A stretch of 64,000 bases of DNA from Protula sp. h YS-2021 (GCA_949752745.1 OX457028.1:19720221-19784220), one strand, 5' to 3'. Counted from the first letter of the stretch, positions 11,489 to 23,545 are shown. The notes: generated by a model from the letters alone, not told the origin. Numbers and translations are program-made.

Positions 11489-12103
11489 ATTACCTTAGGA
11501 GGTATCGAAGCGCATCATTCAGACAGGAAAACTGAGCCCCCATGACGTGGCATCCTGACGTAAACGTGTTCTTTGTTTGGTTGTGTGACTTTTCATCACC
11601 CAAGCCCTTGAATGTATTTGGTATTACTCATTCTTTACATGACTGCTGATCATGTGGTTATATGACATGGACCTTGTGTGATTATATGACGTGGTGCGGA
11701 GTTCCACTGCTTTACGTTCCTGTTATTATTACCTCTGTAAAAAAATAGCCTTGTAGAAGTAAATTGATTTAGGACTTGCGTTTTCTGACTAACACTGTAC
11801 TCTGTTTCATGTAGAAAACACCAAATTTTACCCATAACTTTGAGTTTGAAGTATAAATGTACAATGTGGTATCAGGAATTTATAATGGCCATTTTTATTC
11901 CCATTAAAACATGCATCGAATGACAATGCACTCTGGTATAAAGGAATGATGAGTGAATTGTGCGTTTTCTAACTGCGTACAAAACTTTCCGAGTCGCTGT
12001 CACCCAAACGCAACAGGTATAAGCCAACGCGATGCTGACAAAGGCTTTGTGACGAAACCGTTTTTTCTTTGCATAAAGAAAGCTGCCAAGTAACACCCAT
12101 GAC
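11489..12103. other. No recognisable gene
   Basis: No coding signal. The stretch near 12000-12090 (a 'ggctttgtgacg' block) resembles 47130-47180, suggesting another low-copy interspersed repeat. Confidence 0.4.
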
Positions 12104-12760
12104 GGGGGGGGGGGGGGGGATCAAGGTCAAAGGGTGGAAAATCTCCAACCGTTTTCGAGATAATGGTCAACTTCCGGTTGTTGGACTTGACCTTGAGGAG
12201 GGGGTCAAGGTCACCGAGGTACCGCTTATATAGCGCCTTTGGGTCTAGAAGATCTTTTGTAAGAGGTATCTCGTCACCTTGATCTCTTCGGTCATGGCAA
12301 AAGTAAAAAACAGGAAGATCACAATTTTCTCGAAAACCGTTAGACATAGAGTGATTTTTAGCTTATTTACAACCCTGTGGGTCTAAAAGATGTTATGTAA
12401 GCGGAACCTCGGTGAACTTGACCTCCTCGGTAATGGTCAAGGTAAGAAACCGGAAGTTGACCATTTTCTCGAAACGGTTCAGAAAGAGAGATTTTGTGTT
12501 TTACTTAGTTTCAAACCTTTAGGCGTAAAAGACGTTACATAATAGGTTACATAATAGGTACCTCGGTGACCTTGACCTCCTTATTTATAGTCAAGGTCAG
12601 AAATCGGAAGCTGAACATTATCTCGAAAACGGTTAGAGACAGAGCGGTTTCGAGCTTATTTTCAACCCAATGGGCCTAAAAGAGGTTATGTAAGAGGTAC
12701 CTCTTTGACATTTACCTCCTCGTTCACGGGTAATTCTGAATTTCAAGAGTTCAGAAGAGT
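12104..12760. repeat. Family H internal units, head-to-head fragment
   Basis: A G-run is followed by one unit in plus orientation (to about 12240). From there the same unit appears in minus orientation four or so times (accgttttcgaga/tctcgaaaacggt, gaggtac/gtacctc). The junction is a large imperfect palindrome. No termini are visible. Confidence 0.65.
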
Positions 12761-12929
12761 ATTTTTGTGGCTGCCCCACGTGTAATTTTCGCTAAAAACG
12801 AAAACGGTCTAGTTTGTGTATCTTTGTGTATTGACACTGAGCAAGTTTAACCCAAATAGCTACTACTACTACATTGTTGCGTAATGTTGATACGAAATAT
12901 GGGAATTTGAAATTGCACTGTTTCTGTCA

Positions 12930-13280
12930 CTTTGCCATATTTTCCGTTGCCATTATTTCCACTTGCCATATTTTCCGTTGCCATTATTTCCGTTGCCATT
13001 TTTTCCGTTGCCATTTTTTCCTACATCCATTGTAATACATGTGTTAATAGCGTGGTTACCAAAAGCTTAAAAGTTAATTTGAAAATATGACCAACATGTG
13101 TTTTACTAAATCTAGCGTGTTTCAGTCTAGTCAAGATCCTCTTGGGGGAAAAAATGAACAGCTCGTCTGCGTCCTCTAATTCGTGGAGTTTTTCGGTGTG
13201 GACAAAGGGTGTACGAAAAAATGGCAACGGAAATAATGGCAACGGAAAATATGGCAAGTGGAAATAATGGCAAATATTGT
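12930..13280. repeat. Inverted pair of short tandem arrays
   Basis: The left arm (about 12935-13022) has seven to eight units built on TTGCCATTATTTCCG. The right arm (about 13217-13278) has the complementary ATGGCAACGGAAATA units. About 200 bp separates them. The arms could form a long hairpin. The Pro/Leu/Phe-rich open frames here are read from this array. Confidence 0.8.
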
Positions 13281-14132
13281 GCACTTACTTTTGATGAAAT
13301 GTCGCTGAAAACCGGGTTGACCCATAACGCAACAGCGGATAAAGTCGAGGGTTTCGAAGATTTTTGCAATATTGGTCCCACCCGCTTCGTAGCAAATCAT
13401 GCACTTGTGTTTATGGTTAGAGGTCTATATTCAAAGTGGAAGCGGCCCATCGCGTATTTTTTTTTTTGAGTTCGGGTCCTGTTTCGGCAACTACGCTCCA
13501 GCAGTTAACTCGTTCATGTATCGAAAAGGTCACAGTCAGTGCATCTTGCAAGCACAGCCAGGGCTCACCATGATGTCCGCCAGAGGTGCCGCTACAAAGA
13601 GTATTCGTATACGTGTAGCTATATAGCAAGTGAATCGTCTTAGTAAATAAATGGTCTTTGAATATAGCTAGTGAAAAGTTTTGGTTACTCTCCGTTTTAA
13701 GTGTTGTTTGGGCATAGGAACAACACAAGTTGTTATTAACAGTACTGCATGAGGTAAATATGCATGCACCGTGTGATGACTTGCACGGGAATCCCGGAAT
13801 AGGAACCTCCCCCCCCCCCCTCCCCAAATGAGAACACCTCACAAAGAGACTTCCCGTTCTGGCTGAGTCGCATTATGAAGGACTCACAAAAAGAACCAAC
13901 CCGACAAGTGGACGACTCTATTCAATCCCACTGGTGGATCTGTTTCCGGGCTTTCACACTCTCATCCTGTGGTAAAACACATGGTTGACATATGTTATGA
14001 ATTTGTACAAAAAAAAAGCCGTCACAAAGAGTCGTTAAAATAACTAGATACTTCTTATCTTCTCACAACTCAAGCTTCATCAATTTAGCATCCTGGAAAA
14101 AAATGAAGAAATCACAAGACTTCTGGGTGCTT
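13281..14132. other. No recognisable gene
   Basis: Contains a C-run (about 13806-13820) and A-runs. Open frames up to 141 codons on the minus strand lack motifs and splice context. Confidence 0.45.
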
Positions 14133-15175
14133 TGTTAACGGTTAGGAGCCAAAAAAAAAATACAACAATTATTGAGACACGCGTCTTTATGGTCCTACGG
14201 CCATTGCACTAAATGCTTGTCGACGACACGACGGCGACGAAGACGAAGACGACACAAGACGAGACGGAACGGAACAGTTCTCTAAAAGAAACCAATGAAA
14301 ACACACTAGTAAACTAAATTTAGAGTTAACGAAACGACTACCTCTCTAATGATAGTATAAATATCAGTGGTCGCCAAACGAGACACTACTGTATAAACAG
14401 CGCTTTACAATTAATGGCTACATAGATGGGCATAATTTTAATCTATTTTATACCAAACCCAGCAGACATTTGTCTCTGCAAATGGCAAATGTAAACAAGC
14501 ATTTAACACGATGTACAGAAGATCCCCATGGCAGCGATATCCATGACAGCCTATTGATATCGATCCAACAGAGTTCCACTGTACTTCGATCACAATAAAT
14601 TATAATTTGTGGTACTAATTGAATTACATTAATTACATTACTGACCTCGTCGTTAAATGATCTCACGCAAATTCGTTCGCGCAGTTAAAATAACACTGTC
14701 TTAATGTTACATTTACTTGACAGTTTAAAAGATTAATAACACATAACAGTACATACCAAATATTGCAGGAATCAGTTCTAATCCTAACTATTAAATTTTA
14801 TTCCAGATCACAACCTTTGAGTAATTCTGTATTTCTCTTCTGTCATGGAATTTCTGATCAAATAGGCAGAGATACACTGAAAATTCGCTTATAAGCCCGA
14901 AGTGAGAAGAAATTATTCATAAAGTGATATTTGTGGCCAGGATAAGCGAGGAAATGGCATTTCTTGGAAATTTACAGTTTTGTGCTGAGCATTAACAGAA
15001 CCCACCCCTGCGTTTGCCAGAATTTTAATTCTTGCGAGTCAAAATGAACCGAATAATGTGGTTTCGTGAAGATAAAAACATGCGTGATGATGAGTGATGC
15101 TGGACGGCAACTTCCAGCAATAGTTTAACAATTGGAAGAAATGCCACAAGTCTGGCAGGAAAAGCCGAATTTACA
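14133..15175 (-). repeat. BEL 3' LTR
   Basis: On the plus strand it begins TGTTAACGGTTAGG and ends CCGAATTTACA. It matches 20999-22076 with scattered substitutions and lacks about 40 bp present near the far end of the other copy. A CGACGACACGACGGCGACG-rich block near 14220 is shared by both LTRs. Confidence 0.92.
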
Positions 15176-15372
15176 CCGGCCGCCATGAACTGACACGACT
15201 GTTCATCAATATTATATTCGGCTGCTAAGGTACATTAAGAGTAACACAAACCTAAATTCTAGTTGTCTATTACATATGTACAATATGGAAATCGTATTAC
15301 TCAGCTGCTTCAAGCAAACACAGCTTCGTGATAGGCCGTACCAAAGTTATGACTTTCGTTCTCACCTTACAA

Positions 15373-15709
15373 CTAACCCTTGAATATCTTACCCTTGAAT
15401 ATCTGTTGTACGACGCCCAGGGGCCACTGTCCTCGAGGTTGCTTTTCGTCAATCAATAGAACGACATCTCCGACAGCAACATTTCTGTGTGGACGTTGCC
15501 ACTTTTCCCTAACCTGAAGAGTCGGTAAATATTCTCGGACCCATTGTTTCCAGAACACGTTTGACATGTACTGAACTTGCTTCCACCAACGTTTATTGTA
15601 CGTGTCGTCTTTTATAAAGATACCGACTTGTAGGCTAGAATTTGGTCTAATCATCAAAAGATGATTAGGAGTTAGAGGTGTTGGGTCTCTGTGGTCATCG
15701 CTAACTTGA
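15373..15709 (-). pseudogene. BEL integrase C-terminal part
   Basis: Continues the integrase frame after the hAT insertion: the segment after 15710 reads SDDHRDPTPLTPNHLL, then WWKQVQYMSNVFWKQWVREY, then VGDVVLLIDE, as in the C-terminal domain of Pao integrases. A small duplication at the end gives a repeated FKG. It lies next to the 3' LTR, as expected for the end of pol. Confidence 0.85.
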
Positions 15710-15717
15710 GTAAGTGG
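15710..15717. repeat. hAT target duplication, left
   Basis: GTAAGTGG, identical to 16962-16969. Confidence 0.9.
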
Positions 15718-16961
15718 TAGAGCTGAAAGCGGATCCTCGTGTACACGGTACCGTGTAGTGTCTTGCCATTACACGGATCCAAAACCCATTACACGATACA
15801 CGAACTGCTTCGTGAGCTCTGAGCGAAACGAAACCAATGTGATGCTCTGTGGCTGTGGCGCTGTATCGTAATAGCACGCCCCTCCCCGTGTAGTTATTGA
15901 CCCGACGCACTGTCTTTTCACAGCATGTATTGTAATTACACGGTACACGCTATGGACACGGTATCTTCACTATACTCGTGCATTTAGCATTGCATCAAAT
16001 TTCAAAAAGAAAAATGGCAGAAAAAAACGTTCTTGGGTTTGGGAATTCCTTGAAAAGGAAGGGAAAATGCAAGTGCAAACGTTGTGCAACTTTGCATATT
16101 TTTGAACAAATACCTCCCCAGCAAACATTAAACATGACTTCGGGTCGACGTCGTGACCCGACGTTTCCGACGTCGGACTGACGTGCCGGTTATGGTTGTA
16201 TATGAAATAGAACCGACGTCGAGTTTTCGACGTCAGAATGACGTCAGGTTCTGACCTAAATCAGACGTCGGAATTAAGTCGGCTTTAGGTTGTATGTGAA
16301 ATTGGAACCGACGTCGAATTTCGACCTGAAACGACCTTGAAACGACTAGTCTTAGACACAATAATAGAGTCTATAGTTATATAATTAATAGATAATTAAT
16401 CATTCAGCTGCTGTAGTGGAATACATATGAAAATATTTTCCATGTAATTTTTACAATCTAGGAAGAAAAATACCGACGCGCCATCAAAATTCTAAAATTT
16501 TCCTGTAAAAACTACGTTTTTACTTCCTCTTTTTCAAAATGACTTCCATTTCCGGTGAGCGATAATGAATATCCATCGCTTTTTTGGTAGTTTTTGCAAC
16601 GTCGAAATGACGTCAGAAAAGCGATGTCGCCTCGACGTCGGAATAAAGTCGGGTTTTGGGGAAATAGTCGTGACGGAATACTACCCATTTTACATCCTTA
16701 TTTTATTCAAAATATGGTTGTGAAGCCGTTGCGACCAAAATCCAACCTTTTTTCAACCAACGGTTGTTTGCTGGGTCGATCTGAGTGCAGATAACTGACA
16801 AAAAACAGCAATTAGTGATTCAGCATCAACATTTTACTGCGTACACTGCCTTTGTTTAGTAACCGTGGTTTTATCTGTCATATTGTCCGTGTAGTTCCGT
16901 GTACACGGATCCTAAGCCCTCGTGTACACGTGTACTGTTCTCGGGATCCGTTTCAGCTCTA
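15718..16961. mobile_element. Non-autonomous hAT element inserted in BEL integrase
   Basis: Ends TAGAGCTGAAA / TTTCAGCTCTA with a perfect 8-bp GTAAGTGG duplication on both sides. The length of the duplication and the TAGAG-type terminus are hAT hallmarks. Subterminal regions repeat GTGTACACGG and TTACACG motifs on both sides, typical transposase-binding clusters. No transposase frame is present. Removing it rejoins the integrase reading frame exactly. Confidence 0.88.
16117..16775. mobile_element. Small inverted-repeat element nested in the hAT element
   Basis: Termini CCCAGCAAAC and GTTTGCTGGG, flanked by TC on both sides (a possible 2-bp duplication). The interior is rich in GACGTC and CCGACGTCG words. 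No coding frame of note. Related GACGTC-rich sequence occurs near 1.3 kb. Confidence 0.7.
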
Positions 16962-16969
16962 GTAAGTGG
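16962..16969. repeat. hAT target duplication, right
   Basis: GTAAGTGG, identical to 15710-15717. Confidence 0.9.
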
Positions 16970-17459
16970 ACGATCACTGAGGATTTTCTCAACTTCAGAG
17001 ATAAACGTCAGCAACGACTCATCGGTGAGCAGTTTTTCACCAATCAATGCTTTAAAAATATTTCTGGTGGATCGGATCATCCTTTCCCAAACTCCTCCCA
17101 TATGACTAACGAGGGGCGGATTGAAGTGCCACTCGATCTCCTTTTGGACTAAATGTTGTTGAATTTGGCTTTGATTCCAATTTTGGATCTCCTCGCGTAG
17201 TTCGCGCTCACCACTGGTAAAGTTGCTACCGTTATCACTAAATATTTTCTCGGGCTTTCCCCGTCGACTAATGAACCGAGTTAAGGCACCGAGAAAAGAG
17301 TTTGTATTGAGGCTGTGAGCACACGCCCCGTAACCTAACTCTGAAGCATCGGAAAGCACATGAAGTTCTACATCGGCAAGAGGACCGAAGTCTTTCGGCT
17401 TAAAGCATCGATTAATGCTAACATTGCGGAGGTTTGGCAGCTTATTTATCCAAGCAATT
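16970..17459 (-). pseudogene. BEL RNase H-integrase fusion by internal deletion
   Basis: The frame starts with LSDASELGYGACA, the beginning of the Pao RNase H segment. Within a few residues it passes to FISRRGKPEKIFSDNGSNF, the integrase core with its second catalytic aspartate, then VSHMGGVWERMIRSTR with the catalytic-region glutamate. The rest of RNase H, the integrase zinc-binding HHCC domain and the first core aspartate are missing. The junction is near 17323. The copy therefore cannot be autonomous. Confidence 0.85.
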
Positions 17460-18366
17460 CAAGTCTCTTTATCGATTTCCGATATATTATCATCCCAACC
17501 TAAATTCTGCCTGCATAAGCTCTGAAAAAGAAGTTTGGCGTGCAACGTTACTGGAGCAACCAACCCACAGGGATCAAACAGCGAACTGACGATGGCCAAA
17601 ATACCCCTTCGAGTTAAGGGTTTTTCCTTGGGCTTCATACTGAACTGAAGCGTGTCTTCATCGACGTTCCACTGGACACCTAAAACCGTATCATGAGGAA
17701 GTGAGCTGTCGAAATCTAAGTTCACGATCGACGGAGACCTTTCGGATTGCGGTATGCTCGTGAGTACTTCCTTACTATTACTTACCCACTTTGTCAGTCG
17801 AAAGCCACCCTTTCTGAGTAAAGCTTGAAGGTCATTAGCAAGATTGACGGCCTCCTCCACAGAAGATACTGATTTCAGACAGTCATCTACGTAAAAGTTC
17901 CTGTCTACGGTTGACACGGTGTCCACATCGAAATCATCGGCATTGTCCTTAGCTGTGACGTCGGTGATGACGTTGCCCCAAACAGATGTACTGTCATGCA
18001 GTACTCAATTGGTTCTTTATCAAGGTCACCCTCTGGCCACCAAAGGAACATGAGTGAATCGCAATCCTTTGCCGTCACCTTCACTTGATGAAACATTGCT
18101 TCTATGTCGGCCGTGAGAGCTACTAGTTCTTGCCTGAAACGCAAAAGAACGCCAGCTAAACTATTCATCAAATCGGGTCCCTGAAGAATTTGATCATTCA
18201 GAGAAGTTCCATTAAACTTCGCAGCACAGTAAAAAACCACACGAACCTTGCTCGGCTTGTTTGGATTTAAGACTGGGAGATGTGGAAGGTACCGCGTTTG
18301 CTCCGACAGCTGGTCGCTTCCATTTTCAACTTCTTGAGCGTACCCTTTAGCGATATCGTCAGCCAT
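17459..18366 (-). pseudogene. BEL reverse transcriptase
   Basis: The first frame (to 17905) contains LPHLPVLNPNKPSKVRVVF, NDQILQGPDLMNSL and LTADIEAMFHQVKV with the first catalytic aspartate. After a one-base shift near 17920 the second frame contains FYVDDCLKS, the catalytic YVDD box, then [10 protein letters not shown] and the peptidase-A17-type region [16 protein letters not shown]. These are diagnostic of the BEL/Pao lineage. The frameshift inactivates it. Confidence 0.9.
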
Positions 18367-19640
18367 GGCAGCCTTGTGCTTTTCGTAGAGGTTCGGGTCC
18401 TTCCGAAGTTTTTTTCTTCAATGGGCGTAGTCTTGCCTCTGCTAGTGACTTGTTATTCGGGAGACGTACTGGATCACATCGCCAAGGAAGTGACATCTTG
18501 TAACGGCCGTCGTCTAATGTGGTGGTGTTTTCCATGATGTTTAGGGCAGTCCGATCTTCGAGGGACATCGAGAGCTTATCGCTGACAGTGGTGTCTCTGA
18601 AATCAGTCCTCCACATCCCCTCGAGTTTGGCTTGCAATTCATTTTCCTTCGACTGCTGAAAGTTCACATTGACTTGACTGCTTACTGTGCCTTGGCAGAC
18701 TGGCCCCACGACTGTCCAACCTAATGCTGACCTCATAGCGCATGGCTCTCCAGGCCCACCACGACGAACCTCTAGAGGACAGAGTATCTCTGGAACGTCA
18801 CTACCTATAAGCAGCATAACTTCATTTGCATTTATTTTCGGAATGTGAATACCCCGCAGGTGTGATCAAACACTGACGTCTTTTCCACTGGGCATCCCAC
18901 TCAACGATACGGAGAGCTTAGGCACCGACCACACTTTATTGAGTTTAAAACTAGAGGTACCATTTATAGACTTGACATCTAAGTCTACTTCGGTACCATG
19001 TCTTGTGACCCTATCGTTATTTACCGTAGTAATCGTAAACGATTTTGGCCTACCAGTAAGTCCTAAATTAGACAGAATACGTTCATCGCATAATGTTACG
19101 TCCGATCCGTTATCTAACAACGCGTACGTTTGCACACATCTACCAGGTTTACCTTGTATACGCACGGGCACGATCGACATACACACTTTTCTAGCTTTGC
19201 AGGTCGCAGAACTAGAGCAATTCACATTTGAACAGGATACAGACGGCGCCTGTTCCCCCTTAGGTTGTGATGATTCACCCGATAATAGCGTGTGGTATTT
19301 TTCATCACAACCAGGGACTGTGCATTGCTTCTGCTTTCTGCACTGTTTTGCGACGTGTTTCCATCGGAAACAGTTGTCACACAACTTCAATTTTCTCACC
19401 AGTTTTTTACGGTCTGCGAAATTTAATTTTTCAAACCTTGAGCAATCCATTAAATTGCGACACATTCCGTTGCAACATCTGCAATTTCGGACGGACTCGA
19501 TGACGGACTGGTTGTCACCTTGAGTTACAAGAGTCGTAACTTTAGTGCCGTGATTGGTTCGAACAGACTTGATTTTCCCAAGGTTATTGCTTGTACCTTT
19601 AGATTCACTCACCATGTCTTGACCATACATAGAACCCGCA
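18359..19640 (-). pseudogene. BEL nucleocapsid zinc knuckles and aspartic protease
   Basis: Minus-strand frames contain a cysteine cluster (CRCCNGMC), a zinc knuckle CDNCFRWKHVAKQC (C-x2-C-x4-H-x4-C), a second CTVPGCDEKYH, then the protease active-site segment YALLDNGSDVTLC with DNGS in place of the usual DTGS. The next frame (18817-18359) begins LLIGSDVPE and ALGWTVVGPV, the typical tail of Pao proteases. The two frames are interrupted near 18840. Confidence 0.85.
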
Positions 19641-20969
19641 ATTGGCTCTACTGGCTATGAATTGTGACGGATCAGAAAAGTTGGGTTCTCTGCCTGATTC
19701 GATGATACCGTCTGCCTTATCGACCCACTTCGCACGAATGTGCATAGGTAAACGTCGAACTATGCGGCGCAGATTTTCGGTATTATCCATATCAGACAGA
19801 AATCCCATCTAGGACAAGGTAATGAAACACTTGTCCATTTCTAGGGATAGACCGGAAAGACCTGGGACATCGTTTGGCTTTAGCTGACCACCATTGACTA
19901 ACTGATCAATGTAACCTCGAGCCACCACGTGTGGCCTACCATACCTTGAAGCCAATACACTCTTTGCTTTCTCATTGCCTTCCACGGAACCTAACAAAAC
20001 ACAATCTTCAATACTCTTACGAGCTTCACCAGTACAATATTGAATTAAATAACTCAACCTTGACCTATAGTCAGTAACCCGACTTTCAACATTCGTTTCA
20101 AAGTTACGTATAAATTTGAAAAAGTCTACCGGGTTTCCATCAAATGTTAACAGTTCAGGGTTTGGCAAATTGAAGCCTTCCTGAACGGAACATGACAGTC
20201 TCTTGAAAGCTTCGCTGAGATCCGGCACAGGCATCGCCTGCACAGGTGTTCGATTCGGAACTGTGATGTCGGGATGAACGACCCTGTCGCGCACAGGTCC
20301 AGGAATTCCCTGCGCTAATAGCCCAGCTTCCACACCTGAAACCGCCGATGGGCTGAATTTGGCGATCTCTTCCTGATTGAAGGCATCTCTTTGAACGTTT
20401 TCTTCGTTGGCGAGTTCCTGCTGCCAGAAATTTTCTTCTAGCTCGGCGAGCTCTTCCTCTTGTTCGACCGAGCGGATCTCAGCCTGCATTTTTAGTTGAG
20501 TCTGCTCCGCAATTTGCCTTTTACGCATTTGGGCAAGCGCACGTTTGAGCTGAGCCTCTTTAAGGCGTGTCCGAGACGAAGTTGAGGATATTTTACTAAC
20601 ATTTGACGTTATTGAGCGAGTTTCTAATCTTGCCTGAGCTTCGCTGAGCCACTGAGTTATTCGCTCTTGGCACTCATCAAAATGTTTGCACTGCGAATTG
20701 TAGCTATCCTGAAGATCAGTACACACAATAACATCAGTTACGACGGAAACACATGCCGTGTGGGCGTCCCGAAAACGCTGGAATTGCTCCTGGAGTTTCT
20801 TCTGTGTATGCTGCACAGCCTCCATATTTTCAGCGCTCAACATGAGTCTCTCTATTTCATTAAATAGCTTTGTCAGCTGTGCTATATGACCGGACCGAGT
20901 ACGTTTCAGGCCTGTAATCCTGTCAACGACCTCGGCCTCCGAGCGTGCGACTGCCTCTCCTCCATCCAT
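19605..20969 (-). pseudogene. BEL gag region
   Basis: A 386-codon frame starts 30 bp inside the LTR with an ATG. It has a long charged Glu/Arg/Gln-rich segment (about residues 120-200, probably coiled coil) and then PELLTFDGNPVDFFKFIRNF and CTGEARKSIEDC, the DUF1759-type Pao gag core. It ends early; a shifted frame (19808-19605) continues with MGFLSDMDNTENLRRIVRRL and GREPNF, so one frameshift breaks the gag. Confidence 0.85.
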
Positions 20970-20998
20970 TACGACAGAAATATCCTTTATTTGAGAAC

Positions 20999-22076
20999 TG
21001 TTAACGGTTAGGGGCCAAAAAAAAATACAACAATTATTGAGACACGCGTCTTTATTGTCCTACGGCCATTGCACTAAATGCTTGTCGACGACACGACGGC
21101 GACGAAGACGAAGACGACACGAGACGAGACGGAACGGAACGGTTCTCTAAAAGAAACCAATGAAAACACACTAGTAAACTAAATTTACAGTTAACGAAAC
21201 GAGTACCTCTCTAATGATAGTATAAATATCAGTGGCCGCCAAACGAGACACTACTGTATAAACTTAAGCTTTACAATAAATGGCTACATAGATGGGCATA
21301 ATTTTAATCTATTTTATACCAAACTCAGCAGACATTTGTCTCTGCAAATGGCAAATGTAAACAAGCATTTAACACGATGTACAGAAGATCCCCATGGCAG
21401 CGATATCCATGACAGCCTATTGATATCGATCCAACAGAGTTCCACTGTACTTCGATCACAATAAATTATAATTTGTGGTACTAATTGAATTACATTAATT
21501 ACATTACTGACCTCGTCGTTAAATGATCTCACGCGAATTCGTTCGCGCAGTTAAAATAACACTGTCTTAATGTTACATTTACTTGACAGTTTAAAAGATT
21601 AATAACACATAACAGTACATACCAAATATTGCAGGAATCAGTTCTAATCCTAACCATTAAATTTTATTCCAGATCACAACCTTTGAGTAATTCTGTATTT
21701 CTCTTCTGTCATGGAATTTCTGATCACATAGGCAGAGATACACTGAAAATTCGCTTATAAGCCCGAAGTGAGAGGAAATTATTCATAAAGTGATATTTGT
21801 GGCCAGGATGGGCGAGGAAATTTTTACAGTTTGCACTGGAACGAACACCAGTTTCATGGCATTTCTTGGAAATTTACAGTTTTGTGCTGAGCATTAACGA
21901 GACCCATCCCTGCGTTTCCCAGAATTTTATTTCTTGCGAGTCAAAATGAACCGAATAATGTGATTTCGTGAAGATAAAAACATGCATGATGATGAGTGGC
22001 GCTGGAGGCAACTTCCAGCAATAAATTAACAATTGGAAGAAATGCCACAAGTCTGGCAGGAAAAGCCGAATTTACA
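20999..22076 (-). repeat. BEL 5' LTR
   Basis: Same termini as the 3' LTR, with about 40 extra bp near 21820-21860 including a repeated 'tttacagttt' word. Transcription of the element would start here and run leftwards. I could not match the sequence just inside the LTR to a tRNA primer site. Confidence 0.9.
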
Positions 22077-22936
22077 ACTTCTGTATTAACACGCGGGCTT
22101 GTCGTGGAGTCATAGTGCTTAATCGTGGTTATAAGCAACTGCAAAAACAAAAATCAAAAATCAAAAAATTAAAAAGGATATTTTTATTCATTTCAAAATA
22201 AAAGGAATAAATTCAAAGGATATTAATTTGTGAAAGTAAGTTATTATGTCTGGCTAATTTTAACCAAATGATTTGTTTAGTTGGTACGACAGAAAATCCA
22301 AAGGTCGTATCCGATTTTTACTGTGTTCATCAGTTGACTTGCTCGATGCTAAAAGGATGTAAAAATATATATACAAAAATCGTCTTTGTTTCATGCCCTT
22401 ATTTAAAATTTTACAACTTCCACTTGAATGCTGAATGTGCTCCATCTCGCCTTATGAGCAAATACTTACTTTCGGATCTTTCCGATGGAAGTGTCGTTTT
22501 GACTGCATTTTTTTGGGGGGAGGGGGGTTAAATTATAAAGATCGGATAAAATGTAAAGGTGGGGGGGGGGGGAGGGGGTTAAATTATAAAGATATGATAA
22601 AAGGTAAGCATAAAATTCTAATTTACTTTCAACATGCACACTTTCAAATTTAAAGAGCCATGATATGATCTTTTACAAACTATTTAACATATTATTCAGC
22701 CCCTCTAATATCCAACATGCGAATAGGTTTCTGGCAAAAGGGAGTCTTGCTGATTTTTTCCAGTTTTTTTCATCATTTTTGTTTTGTACCTTTATCCCAA
22801 TCAAATTCAGCCGAACCCCTCCCCACCCCCGCCCCCTCAAAAAACATTTAAATATAATGTTCCTCTTTTTGTGTGTTTTTTGTATCTTGATTGAATTTCT
22901 TAAAATAATGGGGTTTTCCTTTTTTAATTTCTGTAG
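22077..22936. other. Non-coding, G-rich duplicated patch
   Basis: A short tandem duplication (about 22520-22610) pairs 'ttaaattataaagat' with G-runs. It may be intron upstream of the TNFR-like exon, but I found no upstream exon. Confidence 0.4.
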
Positions 22937-23096
22937 CTATCTTGTATTCGTCAAGGCATGGCTGCCGCATCGCATCAATGCGCACAGAATGAGTATTATG
23001 ACCCGGGCTCGGAACTCTGCACACCCTGTGATTCTCTATGTGAACGTCGCCATCATTCTGTGAGTCTGGACTACGATTGTGACCATTTCTGCCCTG
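22937..23096 (+). CDS. BCMA/TACI-like TNF receptor, cysteine-rich exon
   Basis: Bounded by a pyrimidine-rich tract and acceptor (tttctgtag) and by donor CTG/gtgagt. The frame is open throughout. It reads a single cysteine-rich domain with the pattern C-x2-NEYYDPGSELC-x2-C-x3-C, then C-x2-FC before the donor. The C-x2-NEY-(F/Y)-D...C-x-PC-x3-C arrangement is the hallmark of the BCMA/TACI-type ligand-binding module of TNF receptors. An ATG at 22958, 21 bases into the exon, could be the start, as in BCMA, which lacks a signal peptide; alternatively an unseen upstream exon supplies one. The exon ends in phase 1, matching the next exon. Expected location: extracellular face of the plasma membrane. 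Confidence 0.75.
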
Positions 23097-23545
23097 GTGA
23101 GTAACACATTCAATTAGTGGTTTTAAGAGCTTTAGTCATATTGACTTCACAAAGCTTCAATAGAATTAAATTATGTGGAATTTCCTAATGTCGTATTTTC
23201 TTATAGATCTTTTTTTCCTCCCTGACTCATTTCGGAGAGGAAAGAAGTAAAAAAGTGATAGTTGAAATTAATTTACTTCCCTGCACAGTTGTTGGGTTCT
23301 TCAGAGATATATTACGGTTATTATTGATGGCCTTATCATGAAATTTCAGTACTTTTTTTTAACCAACCCTCACCCCCCTCCCCCCCTCTTTGTGAGCATT
23401 ACCCTGCACGCAAAATTTTGACGTCACCCATGTATGGCCACTAAAAGGATCAGCAGCCATAAAAATGTTCCGGAATTTGGCTGACTTAGCAAGGGTAAAA
23501 TTGTAAGAAAAACTGGATTCCGCAAAAAAAAAATGGAAAAACGTT

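Larger units (their letters stand above)
14133..22076 (-). mobile_element. BEL/Pao LTR retrotransposon, defective, with nested insertion
   Basis: Two direct repeats of about 1.05 kb with TG...CA ends enclose minus-strand gag, zinc-knuckle/protease, reverse transcriptase and integrase segments in BEL/Pao order. The polyprotein has frameshifts and stops, a deletion fusing the RNase H region to the integrase core, and a 1.24 kb hAT element in the integrase. The flanking bases (gcttt before, acttc after) do not form an obvious target duplication, so the insertion may have been rearranged. The LTRs look well over 90% similar by eye, indicating moderate age. Confidence 0.9.

Noticed and set aside
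13021..13400. Pro/Leu/Phe-rich minus-strand frames
   Set aside because: They are generated by the short inverted tandem arrays.
18939..19523. 194-codon plus-strand frame
   Set aside because: Antisense shadow of the BEL protease/zinc-knuckle region, which has clear motifs on the minus strand.
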